DNA from: Sulfurospirillum sp. UBA2217
GTDB taxonomy: Bacteria > Campylobacterota > Campylobacteria > Campylobacterales > Sulfurospirillaceae
Direction: 5' to 3'
Assembly: GCA_002328495.1 (NCBI GenBank)
Contig: DCUJ01000012.1
Coordinates: 169,208 to 233,207 of the forward strand
Length of the DNA: 64,000 bases
The notes under the pieces were generated by a model, which did no database searches, was not told the origin of the DNA, and worked only from the letters and a program-made list of their open reading frames with translations. The translations under genes and the position numbers were made by a program. Positions 14,552 to 23,215 of the stretch are shown piece after piece. Position 1 is the stretch's first letter. Every line of letters starts with the position of its first letter.

Positions 14552-17167
14552 CTACAATGTAGCAGAAGGAATACTAAAATGGTACCCTTGCATCGTATAA
14601 ATACCACACTGTTCTAAACTCTCAACCATTGCTTCATTTTCAACGCATTCAGCGACAACGTGCGCGTTGATCTCTTTTGCAAATGCAACGATTGCTTGGA
14701 TAATATTGTACGCACCTTTGTCATCATTGATTTTTTCAATTAACGAGCCATCAATTTTAAGAAACGAAGGGGCAATTTTTAAGACAAATGCAAAATTTGA
14801 ATACCCACTTCCAAAATCATCGAGCGCAAAACGCACACCAAGACTTTTCATCTCTGTCACAAACAGTAAAAATTTATCACTGTTCATAATTTCTTCAGAT
14901 TCTAATAGCTCCAAAATAAGTCTGCTTCCACAATCGTATTGCACGATAAGCTCTTTTAAATGCTCCACCGTTGTTTTATTTTCAATATCCAAAAGCGAGA
15001 TATTTAACGAAAAACTATACGCATTGTGGCTAAAAGCCTCTATGCTTTTGCGCATCATTTGGCGTGAAATTTCATGGTAAAGCTTGGTCTCTTTTGCCAC
15101 ATCTAAAAAGAGGTATGGCGACACAATCGTTCCATCTTCGCAAAACAATCGCATCAAACACTCATATTTTTGCACTTCACTCTCTTTGGTATCAACGATT
15201 TTTTGAAAATAAGGGATGATGGCATCGTGTTCTAGTGCATACTGAATGGTATGACGCCAGTGTAAATTATGTTGGTGTGTGTTCATGAGCGGATTGTCTT
15301 CTTGATAAATAGCGTAGGAGAGTTTTTTCTTTTTGGCAAAATTCAGCGCGATATCCGCTTTTTCCAAAATATTGCCTTTGCCAAAAGCAACCCCACAAGT
15401 AATGCCTATCTGAAAAGAATTGTCCTCTCCTTGTGTATTAAAATAGCGTGTTACCAGTATAATAGACATGTTTTGTAAAAAGGCCTGAATAAACTCTTTG
15501 TCAAAACGATGGTCGTATAAAATGACAAATTCATCAGAACTTAAACGGTAAACATACATTTTATAAGGTTCGATAAAAACCTTTATAAACTCAGCAAACT
15601 CCACCAAGACGCTGTCTCCCGTTTGGGTACCGTAAAAATCGTTAATATTTTTAAAGCCGTCAATATCGAGTAAAATTGCTTGGGGGAAAGAGGTGCTTAT
15701 CAGTGCTTTCATAAGGCTATTGCGATTGGGAAGCTTTGTGAGTGTGTCGGTAAAATAGTTATGCTCTAGTTCTTTGTTTTTAAGCTCTAACGAGAGGTTA
15801 AGGTTTTGAAGCTCTTTGGTTTTTTCATACACTTTAAACTCTAAATTTTCATTCATCAAAGACAAGCGTGCATGATGTTCTTTGAGTTCTTGTGTCATGG
15901 TATTGATGTAAACAGAAAGCTCACGAAACTCTTCGATGTAAAACAAACTCTCTTCTATCTCAATTTTTTGACTGGTTCCACGTCTTAAGAAGTGAATCAT
16001 TTTTCCCGTATCGTGCTTGATTCGGCGTGAAATAAACCATGAAACCATCATCAATACCGCCAAAACACCCGCCAAGATATACGCACCTACTCGCAAGTAG
16101 TGCTGAAGGGTGATTTCTGCTGTTTTGTGTGCTTCTTGAACACTTTTTTCAAGACCATCGAGCTGTTTTCCCGTAGAGACAACCCAATTCCAATGGTGGA
16201 TTTTTTTGAAATAGCTTATTTTTGAGGAGACTTCATTGGTGGTAATTTTTTTAAATTTATACGTCACAAAACCATCACCGTTTTTGTTAAGCTTTTCTAA
16301 AGCCTCTTCTCGCCACGAAACGCCATCGATATCTTTGATATTAGTGCTAATTTTTTGACCGTAAATACTCCCTTCTTGGTTGGGACTTACGATAACGGAA
16401 GCAAAGTCGTCGCCTCCTTCAAAATGATGAACTTCAAAAATATTGATGTAATTTTCATTATTGTCCGTTCTGTACGTTGAAATTTCTTTTGCTATTTCGC
16501 GCTTGATATCCTCTTCCACATCGTCTAAATATTCACCCGCACCCACAACCCAACCCCAACGTTCAAAAAGCTTTACAAAAGCAATTTTGGCAAAACGTTC
16601 TTTATCTTTTCCTGGTTTATACGTATGATAGACACTAAAGCCCTCTTTTTTTTGGCGAGCAATGTCCACAAAATCTTGAATAACGAGTTTATTGTTGACA
16701 TCTTTATAATGCAAGATATTTTTCCCCTCATCGCTGGGTCGAATGGGAAATAAAACACACTCACCCTCAAGCGTGTCGATAAAATAGTACCCGCGTCCTT
16801 CATTAAAGCGAATCGTTCGTAACGCTTCAATAATGAGATGTTTGAGTGCTTTTTCATCCATACTCTCTTTGTTGTGCTGGTACAATGACTCTATGATATC
16901 ATGCGCTTCATACACACGTTTTTGAATGGAATTTTTAAGTCTATCTTGGGTTTGATTGTATTTATGTGCGATGGTTTGTTCGATGATTTCAACACGATTT
17001 TGCAACTCATGTTTATAGTTTTCCAAAACTTTGTCATGAATGGATTGGTTATTTTGTAGAAAAATCTCTTTTTGAAGCGTTCCATAAAGTACCGCGACAG
17101 CTATTACCACACAAGAGGCGAAAATGAGTGTCACAAGAAGGTAATAGTTGGATAAGGTTTTTTTCAA
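14552..17167 (-). CDS. Cache-GGDEF-EAL c-di-GMP signalling protein
   Basis: The 871-aa membrane protein has TM1 at residues 9-28, a periplasmic part with two Cache-like blocks (FNEGRGYYFIDTLEG near 117; GWVVGAGEYLDD and NWVVSTGKQLDG), TM2 near 360, a coiled coil, a GGDEF domain and a C-terminal EAL domain. The cyclase motif is degenerate (SSDEF for GGDEF). The phosphodiesterase motif reads ECLMR, with DDFGSGYSN, LKIDGS and AECVE kept, so it probably degrades c-di-GMP. A TTG start at 17167 is chosen because AAGGGGG lies 5 nt upstream. It is divergent from nifB. Confidence 0.9.
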   Translation of the reverse strand: MKKTLSNYYLLVTLIFASCVVIAVAVLYGTLQKEIFLQNNQSIHDKVLENYKHELQNRVEIIEQTIAHKYNQTQDRLKNSIQKRVYEAHDIIESLYQHNKESMDEKALKHLIIEALRTIRFNEGRGYYFIDTLEGECVLFPIRPSDEGKNILHYKDVNNKLVIQDFVDIARQKKEGFSVYHTYKPGKDKERFAKIAFVKLFERWGWVVGAGEYLDDVEEDIKREIAKEISTYRTDNNENYINIFEVHHFEGGDDFASVIVSPNQEGSIYGQKISTNIKDIDGVSWREEALEKLNKNGDGFVTYKFKKITTNEVSSKISYFKKIHHWNWVVSTGKQLDGLEKSVQEAHKTAEITLQHYLRVGAYILAGVLAVLMMVSWFISRRIKHDTGKMIHFLRRGTSQKIEIEESLFYIEEFRELSVYINTMTQELKEHHARLSLMNENLEFKVYEKTKELQNLNLSLELKNKELEHNYFTDTLTKLPNRNSLMKALISTSFPQAILLDIDGFKNINDFYGTQTGDSVLVEFAEFIKVFIEPYKMYVYRLSSDEFVILYDHRFDKEFIQAFLQNMSIILVTRYFNTQGEDNSFQIGITCGVAFGKGNILEKADIALNFAKKKKLSYAIYQEDNPLMNTHQHNLHWRHTIQYALEHDAIIPYFQKIVDTKESEVQKYECLMRLFCEDGTIVSPYLFLDVAKETKLYHEISRQMMRKSIEAFSHNAYSFSLNISLLDIENKTTVEHLKELIVQYDCGSRLILELLESEEIMNSDKFLLFVTEMKSLGVRFALDDFGSGYSNFAFVLKIAPSFLKIDGSLIEKINDDKGAYNIIQAIVAFAKEINAHVVAECVENEAMVESLEQCGIYTMQGYHFSIPSATL

Positions 17168-17230
17168 CGGTGCCCCCTTGTTTCGTCCTCATTGTATAAG
17201 TATCTTTCTTAGAATTCACTGATTCTCACA

Positions 17231-17247
17231 CGGAACACTTCATGCAC
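17231..17247 (+). promoter_or_regulatory. Sigma-54 promoter of nifB
   Basis: CGGAACACTTCATGCAC has GG at 17232-17233 and GC at 17244-17245, ten bases apart. The start would be near 17257, followed by AAAAGGA and the ATG at 17280. No perfect TGT-N10-ACA is present in the 60 bp upstream. Confidence 0.8.
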
Positions 17248-17279
17248 TTTTTACAACAAGAAAAATAAAAGGATCGCAC

Positions 17280-18707
17280 ATGAGTTGTTCTTGCACAACC
17301 TCCACCAATACCCAAAGTGAACTGCATGCGAGCATCTTGCAAAAGATTAACAACCACCCGTGTTACTCTCAAGACGCTCACCAACACTATGCGCGTATCC
17401 ACGTAGCGGTTGCTCCTGCGTGTAACATTCAGTGTAACTACTGCAACCGCAAATACGACTGTTCTAATGAGAGCCGTCCAGGCGTTACGAGCTATAAACT
17501 AAGCCCAGAAGAGGCCGTTAAAAAAGTCTTACATGTAGGCGGCTTGATTCAGCAACTCAGCGTCGTAGGCATCGCAGGACCAGGGGATGGACTGGCTAAT
17601 CCTAAGCAGACCTTTGAGACCTTTGCACTTTTAAAAAAGTATGCACCCGACATCAAACTCTGCCTTTCTACGAATGGCTTGATGATTCATAAGCACATTG
17701 ATGAGATTGCAAAGTACACCATCGAACACGTCACCGTAACCCTCAACACCGTTGATGAGAGCGGTGAAATCGGCTCTAAAATCTACCCGTGGGTTTTTTA
17801 CGAGCATAAAAAGCACCGAGGCGTGGAAGGGGCAAAACTTTTACTAGAAAAACAACTCTTAGGCATCAAGATGCTGGTGGAACGAGGCATTTTGGTGAAA
17901 GTGAACGCCGTGTTGATTCCAGGTATTAACGATGCGCATTTACCGCTTGTGGCTAAAAAAGTCAAAGAATTGGGTGTGTTTATCTTCAACGTCATGCCCC
18001 TCATCTCTAAGCCTGAATTTGGTACCAAATTTGGACTAGATGGCGTACCAAGTGCCAACCACAAACAACTGATGCGTGCCCAAGAAGCGTGCGATGTCAA
18101 TGTCAAGATGATGCGCCACTGTCGCCAATGCCGAGCCGATGCGGTGGGGCTTTTGGGAGAAGACAGAAGTGATGAATTTTTCAAAGAGAGTTTTGCGGAT
18201 AAAAGTTTTGAAGAACTCTCCCACCACTACAACCTGAATGGGCGCATGAAAACACACGAAAATATCGAAACATGGAGACGTGCACTTAGAACTGCTAACG
18301 GTAAGGTTCTTCAAGAAGAAGCTCTGGATAAAAACGCACTAAGTTCCACGGGAAAAACCAAACTCGTAGCGGTCACCACACGAGGAAACGGCGTCATCAA
18401 CGACCATTTTGGAAGTGCGAAAGAGTTTCTTATCTACGAAGCGGGCGATAAGGGCATCAAATTTATCATGCACCGTAAAGTCGAAAAGTCCTACTGTATG
18501 GGCAAAGAGGGCTGTGATGGTACGTATCCGATTGATGAAATTAAAACGACGTTGATGGATTGTGATCTGTTATTGACGCAAAAAATTGGCGAATGCCCGC
18601 AAAAAGAATTGCAAAGTATCCATGTGGCGTGCGATGAGAGTTATGCGGATGAGCCCATTGAGATTTCTGTTTTGAAAGGTGTGAAGAAACACTTTTTTGC
18701 CGCATAA
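17280..18707 (+). CDS. nifB: NifB, FeMo-cofactor core synthase
   Basis: The 475-aa protein is a radical-SAM enzyme with CX3CX2C at Cys48, Cys52 and Cys55 (CNIQCNYCNRKYDC). The SAM-binding block GIAGPGDGLANP is near residue 99, and MRHCRQCRADAVG near 280 supplies further cluster cysteines. The C-terminal ~115 residues form a NifX-type domain (INDHFGSAKEFLIYEA). NifB fuses two 4Fe-4S clusters and inserts the carbide to make NifB-co. The two-domain form is common among bacterial NifB proteins. It leads the operon to nifV, which begins 10 nt after its stop. Confidence 0.96.
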   Translation: MSCSCTTSTNTQSELHASILQKINNHPCYSQDAHQHYARIHVAVAPACNIQCNYCNRKYDCSNESRPGVTSYKLSPEEAVKKVLHVGGLIQQLSVVGIAGPGDGLANPKQTFETFALLKKYAPDIKLCLSTNGLMIHKHIDEIAKYTIEHVTVTLNTVDESGEIGSKIYPWVFYEHKKHRGVEGAKLLLEKQLLGIKMLVERGILVKVNAVLIPGINDAHLPLVAKKVKELGVFIFNVMPLISKPEFGTKFGLDGVPSANHKQLMRAQEACDVNVKMMRHCRQCRADAVGLLGEDRSDEFFKESFADKSFEELSHHYNLNGRMKTHENIETWRRALRTANGKVLQEEALDKNALSSTGKTKLVAVTTRGNGVINDHFGSAKEFLIYEAGDKGIKFIMHRKVEKSYCMGKEGCDGTYPIDEIKTTLMDCDLLLTQKIGECPQKELQSIHVACDESYADEPIEISVLKGVKKHFFAA

Positions 18708-18717
18708 GGAGTAGGCG

Positions 18718-19830
18718 ATGATTATCAACGATACGACACTTCGTGATGGCGAGCAAGCGCCTTTTGTGGCATTTAACACCGAGGAAAAAATCGCCATTGC
18801 GGCGGCACTATTTTGTGCAGGAGCCGATGAATTGGAAATTGGTATTCCTGCCATGGGGAAAAAAGAGCAAGAAGACATCAAAGAAATTTTAGCCCTTAAT
18901 CTTCCCATGCGTTTGATGAGTTGGAACCGAGCAACGCTTAGTGACTTAGACGCCTCTTTACAATGCGGTATCCAAGCAGTTGATCTCTCCATTCCTCTTT
19001 CAAACATCCTCATAGAAGCCAAATTTGCTGGCAATAAACAAGCTCTTCTAAAACAACTTGAAACCGTTTTAATCCACGCCAAAAGAGAAAATCTTTTTAC
19101 ATGTATCGGTGGGGAGGACAGTTCTCGTGCGGATTTTGGCTTTATCGACGAGGTGATGAAACTTGGGGATAGCCTTGGTGCCCATCGTTTTCGCTACTGC
19201 GATACAGTAGGCATTCTTCGCCCTCACCAAACCTATGAAATCATCTCCAACCTGTGTGCACGCACCTCTTTAGAAATCGAAATGCACACCCATAACGACT
19301 TTGGTATGGCAACTGCCAATGCCATTAGTGGACTAGAAGCGGGGGCTAAGAGCGTTAACACTACGGTGATTGGGTTAGGTGAGCGTGCAGGAAATGCGAG
19401 TTTTGAACAGACCTTGATGAGCTTAGTGCATCTTTTTGGGCAAGAGCGTCATGTGGATGCAAAAGCCTTGCATCATGTGGTGCATGTGGTGCAAAAAGCC
19501 GCCAAACAAAAAATCTCAAACACCATGCCCATTATTGGTAAACACATTTTTTCCCACGAATCGGGTATCCATGTCAATGGAATGATGAAAGATGAAACCG
19601 CCTACGAAGCCTTTTCGCCTTTGAGTGTGGGTGCGCACAGAGCCTTTCCCATTGGTAAACATTCGGGGAGTTCAACCCTTTTATTTCACTTGCGTTCCAT
19701 GGGACTCAACCCTGAAAATGAGATTGTCACCCAAATGCTCCCAAAAGTGCGTGAAATCGTCACAAAGCGCAAAAAAGTCCTCAATAAAAAAGAGCTCAAA
19801 GCCCTTTATTTGGCAGCCAAGGCTTCCTAG
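18718..19830 (+). CDS. nifV: Homocitrate synthase NifV
   Basis: The 370-aa protein is in the alpha-isopropylmalate/homocitrate synthase family. It has NDTTLRDGEQAPFVAF at the N-terminus, ELEIGIPAMG near residue 40, MHTHNDFGMATANA near residue 189 (metal-binding HxH) and GLGERAGNASFEQ near 220. It condenses acetyl-CoA with 2-oxoglutarate to homocitrate, the organic ligand of FeMo-cofactor. AAGGAG precedes the ATG. The short C-terminus lacks the regulatory domain of leucine-synthesis enzymes, which together with the position after nifB supports NifV. Its TAG overlaps the next gene's GTG by one base. Confidence 0.94.
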   Translation: MIINDTTLRDGEQAPFVAFNTEEKIAIAAALFCAGADELEIGIPAMGKKEQEDIKEILALNLPMRLMSWNRATLSDLDASLQCGIQAVDLSIPLSNILIEAKFAGNKQALLKQLETVLIHAKRENLFTCIGGEDSSRADFGFIDEVMKLGDSLGAHRFRYCDTVGILRPHQTYEIISNLCARTSLEIEMHTHNDFGMATANAISGLEAGAKSVNTTVIGLGERAGNASFEQTLMSLVHLFGQERHVDAKALHHVVHVVQKAAKQKISNTMPIIGKHIFSHESGIHVNGMMKDETAYEAFSPLSVGAHRAFPIGKHSGSSTLLFHLRSMGLNPENEIVTQMLPKVREIVTKRKKVLNKKELKALYLAAKAS

Positions 19831-20093
19831 TGGACCTGTTTACATGTAAAATTATTTGTGAGTGTGGGCAGAAGAGTATCGAAGAGGCGGTGGCGATTTT
19901 TCGCTCGACCTCCCTGCCCTATAAAAAGGCCAAAAAACTCGTCACCGAGTGTAACCAGACCTGTTGTCGAAGACCGCTTATGGCACTGTTTAACATGGTA
20001 GAATTTGGCGAAATAGACTACGAAGAGATTGCTTTTTTAATCGAACAAAAGAACAACCGATGGGATGAAGAAGGAGAAAATGATGGCGAATGA
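19830..20093 (+). CDS. Small cysteine-rich, BFD-like protein after nifV
   Basis: The 87-aa protein starts with GTG in a TAGTG overlap with nifV. It has Cys at C-x-C (CEC, near residues 11-13), then after 28 residues C-x3-CC (CNQTCCRRP). The spacing resembles the [2Fe-2S] site of bacterioferritin-associated ferredoxin (BFD) domains, which are also followed by a helix, but the second pair is C-x3-C rather than C-x2-C. I suggest an Fe-S protein tied to nitrogenase metal assembly; this is inference. The end is acidic. It overlaps the LRR gene by 11 nt. Confidence 0.7.
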   Translation: MDLFTCKIICECGQKSIEEAVAIFRSTSLPYKKAKKLVTECNQTCCRRPLMALFNMVEFGEIDYEEIAFLIEQKNNRWDEEGENDGE

Positions 20094-21078
20094 TATTCGC
20101 GATTTTGCAAATTGGCTTAAAACGCAAGGCTTAGAGCATACATTTCCACGTGAACTCTCTAAACTCGAAGCCATCACTTGCTTGGATTTGGGGCGCAAAA
20201 AACTCACACACGTGCCTGAGAGTATCGAAGCTCTGAAAAATCTCTCCGTCCTTAAAATCTCTGGAAACAGGCTTAAGCATTTGCCCAAAAGCATCAGTTC
20301 TTTGTCCCATTTACGTAACCTTCAATGCGAAAACAACCTCTTAGAATCCTTACCAGAAGATTTTGGGAAGCTCGAATCCTTGGTCATTTTAAATCTCAAT
20401 GGTAACCAATTAAGCACTTTGCCTGAGAGTTTTTATGCACTCTCTAACCTCACGCGACTTACCCTTGCGGTCAATCGTTTGCATGAGCTCTCCCCCTCAT
20501 TTGGAAGGCTCAAAAAACTCTTACATGTAAGCCTAGATACCAACTATTTTTCAAACCTTCCTGAGGTGTTTGAGTCCATGAAATCGCTCTATTACCTTGA
20601 TCTCTCGTTTAATAAACTGACCAAGCTTCCAGAGTCCCTTAGTGCCATTCAAGAGCTTGAAACGCTTATCTTAGAGGGCAATTTGTTGCACAACCTCCCC
20701 TCACTCGAATCCCACGATATGCTCATCAAACTCAATCTCAATTCAAACCATCTTAGTACGATTGATTTTGATCTCTCAAAATTAGAAGATTTGCAAATTT
20801 TAACCTTAGAAAACAACCTCTTAACACAGCTACCCGCATCCGTGTGCTCATTGCAAAAACTAAACTACCTTAACGTCAGTAGCAACGACCTCAGCACGTT
20901 ACCTTCGTGCATTGGAAACCTTCAATCACTCTATGAGCTCGACATCGAAGACAATGCCATACAGACGCTTCCTACTTCATTTTTGGAGCTTAAAAACCTC
21001 AAAACGCTCTACATGGACAACAATCCTCTCACACAAAAACCCCTTTTACCCAACCTTGAGTATTGCGATATTGCGTAG
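20083..21078 (+). CDS. Leucine-rich repeat protein at the end of the nifB operon
   Basis: The 331-aa protein is made of about a dozen 23-residue leucine-rich repeats (pattern LxxLxLxxNxLxxLPxxfxxL, e.g. NLNGNQLSTLPESFYAL), after a short N-terminal helix and with no signal peptide or TM segment. Such cytosolic repeats bind other proteins. The start at 20083 is preferred because AAGGAG lies 6 nt upstream; upstream in-frame ATGs at 20065 and 20080 are less well placed. It overlaps the BFD-like gene by 11 nt, so it belongs to the nifB-nifV unit. Its nitrogen-fixation role, perhaps as an assembly adaptor, is unknown. It is tail-to-tail with the next gene. Confidence 0.85.
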   Translation: MANDIRDFANWLKTQGLEHTFPRELSKLEAITCLDLGRKKLTHVPESIEALKNLSVLKISGNRLKHLPKSISSLSHLRNLQCENNLLESLPEDFGKLESLVILNLNGNQLSTLPESFYALSNLTRLTLAVNRLHELSPSFGRLKKLLHVSLDTNYFSNLPEVFESMKSLYYLDLSFNKLTKLPESLSAIQELETLILEGNLLHNLPSLESHDMLIKLNLNSNHLSTIDFDLSKLEDLQILTLENNLLTQLPASVCSLQKLNYLNVSSNDLSTLPSCIGNLQSLYELDIEDNAIQTLPTSFLELKNLKTLYMDNNPLTQKPLLPNLEYCDIA

Positions 21079-21082
21079 GTAT

Positions 21083-23215
21083 TTATGCGTGCTTCAAGAC
21101 TAAAAGATCTTGCGGATAAAACGATGTTTCGGTGGGTTTAGCTACACGTTCCAATGTCTCTGGCATGAGCGTGAGGGGGTGGTCTTGCAAAAAAGCATGT
21201 AAAAAAGCATCCATACCAAAAAAATGTCCATACAATACCAAGGATTCATCCCAATCGATAGCACTAACACAGGTAAGATAGGCATGTTCAAATTGAGCAA
21301 TGTAAAGTTTTTTAAGGACATAGGCCACATTAGAGGTGCAAATTGAGATGCTCATATACGGGGTTAGCATCGTATATACAGCCCCAAATGCTTTGTGTGC
21401 AATGGCTTCGATGGCTTTGCCTTGAAACGCCTCTTTCATCTCTTCAAGTCTTTTGATAGGCTCATAATTAAGCCCTAGTTTAAACTGCTCTTGAAGTTTA
21501 ATGGCTTCATGAAGGCGGTTTTGTTCTATATGGTTTTCCATGACAATCAAGGCATTACTGACCTCTTTAAAACGTTTGGCTTGGTTGTAGTAGGGTGTGA
21601 AATCCAAAAGCAAACCACTCATAGATACGGCTTTCGCATACTGTTTCTCTTCCAAAAGCTCGACGATATTGCGTTGAAGTTTTTCGCCCAAAAGAAGCAC
21701 TTTTTTGTACAAAGGGGTCAATTCTAAAAAGTAGTTTTGAGAAACCATTTTAAAATAGAGGGCAAATTTTTGCTCTTTAATGGCAGACTCACACAACATA
21801 AAAAGACGAGAGTTGGTTAACATCTGCTCGATAAGAACTTTTTTTTCTTCCACATCTGCAAACAGCTTTAAACAATCACGTGCCACATCTTTATTAAGCA
21901 TGGGCTCTCTGGAGAGAAGGATTTGCGCTTTTTGAAGGCTTTTGTTCCATAAGGCTTCCATTTGGGTGTAGATAGCACTTTTTTTGACCATAGGTTTGCT
22001 AGAAGCTAGCTCATAGGCGGATGGGAAGCTAAAGCTCTTAAAGTATCGGTGCAAAGCCATCAAATCAGGTTGCAACTCCTCAATATGTGCAAATTCGAGT
22101 TTGCATTTTGGATGAAATAAAAAAGGCTCTGCCAAACTTTTTGCTTCGGCGATATTGCCTAAAGAGAGAAGGTTGATGATGGTCTCTTTTTGAATGAGCC
22201 ACTCATCATAAATAAACCGAGTATCACGATGGGACATTAAAAAGATATTTTCACGAAAGTAAAGGGAGGCTTCTTTGATTTTTTTGAGTTTAATATTGAG
22301 CCTAAATTGTTCTTCATATTCGCGGTGAGAGAGAAACAATACTTCTCCAGATTTAAATCCAAAAATAAAATAGCGACTGGTTCTTACAAATGCGGTAATC
22401 CCTAAATAAGGTAATTTTACAGAGAAAAGAATCTCCAGACTCTTTACATGTAAAGCAAACAAAACAGACTCTCTCGTTCCAACATAGATAAATTTACGAC
22501 TATTGGAGAGGTGCATATAGGAGGGCCATAGATTTTCATCTAAGAGGGTTTCTTGCACAACCGCTTTTTTGTTGAGGTCAATTTTTAAAATTTTCCCATC
22601 CCGCGTGATCGCTAAAAGGGTTTTTTCATCCACAAACGTAAGCATTTCGACAACACTTGGAAGGGTTTTTTCAAAAATGACAGTATTGGAAGAGTAGCGA
22701 AAGACCAACACTTTTTTTGAAAAAGAGGCATAGGCGGCGAGTTTTATCTCTTCATTGAGTGTGACGGCACTGATGGCATCATTGGAATGAGGTAATTCTG
22801 CCACAAGATTACCGTCGTTGGTTTGGATGACAAAACAGCGTCCTTTTTCATTGCCCGTGATGACCAATGTATCGCTATGACTGAGGCGTGCTTTTGTGAC
22901 GCGAGCACCCATGTTATACTCAAAATGACAACGGGTAGTAAGTTTTGCTTGCGTATCGATGATGTATTCAGGACTTTTTTTTGAAAAGGAGATGTACGCA
23001 CGTTTTGCACCCAAAGCAAAAGGACGAAGGTAATAATCAAAGAGTTCAGGCTTATAGGATTTGCTAAGTGTTGTGCTTTTGGTGATTTCAATGCGGTCTA
23101 AATTGATGGTATGAAGGGCAGCATTGTTGTCTATGACGTGCAATGTTTTATCATCACAAAGGTTTAAACGCGAGATAGGCGCGTGAAAAATTATCTCTCG
23201 AGCACTTGGCAGCAT
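21083..23215 (-). CDS. Unknown protein with N-terminal beta-propeller-like repeats
   Basis: I do not recognise a named family in this 710-aa protein. Residues 1-330 contain WD40/PQQ-like strand repeats (for example DTLVITGNEKGRCFVIQ, KTLLAITRDGKILKIDL, RYFIFGFKSGEVLFLS). The rest is helical and might form TPR-like solenoids (EEKQYAKAVSMSGLLLDF). There is no signal peptide or TM segment, so it is probably a cytoplasmic scaffold. It overlaps the REC-PAS gene by 25 nt and is co-transcribed with it. That coupling suggests a signalling partner, but nothing in the sequence gives the task. Confidence 0.7.
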   Translation of the reverse strand: MLPSAREIIFHAPISRLNLCDDKTLHVIDNNAALHTINLDRIEITKSTTLSKSYKPELFDYYLRPFALGAKRAYISFSKKSPEYIIDTQAKLTTRCHFEYNMGARVTKARLSHSDTLVITGNEKGRCFVIQTNDGNLVAELPHSNDAISAVTLNEEIKLAAYASFSKKVLVFRYSSNTVIFEKTLPSVVEMLTFVDEKTLLAITRDGKILKIDLNKKAVVQETLLDENLWPSYMHLSNSRKFIYVGTRESVLFALHVKSLEILFSVKLPYLGITAFVRTSRYFIFGFKSGEVLFLSHREYEEQFRLNIKLKKIKEASLYFRENIFLMSHRDTRFIYDEWLIQKETIINLLSLGNIAEAKSLAEPFLFHPKCKLEFAHIEELQPDLMALHRYFKSFSFPSAYELASSKPMVKKSAIYTQMEALWNKSLQKAQILLSREPMLNKDVARDCLKLFADVEEKKVLIEQMLTNSRLFMLCESAIKEQKFALYFKMVSQNYFLELTPLYKKVLLLGEKLQRNIVELLEEKQYAKAVSMSGLLLDFTPYYNQAKRFKEVSNALIVMENHIEQNRLHEAIKLQEQFKLGLNYEPIKRLEEMKEAFQGKAIEAIAHKAFGAVYTMLTPYMSISICTSNVAYVLKKLYIAQFEHAYLTCVSAIDWDESLVLYGHFFGMDAFLHAFLQDHPLTLMPETLERVAKPTETSFYPQDLLVLKHA

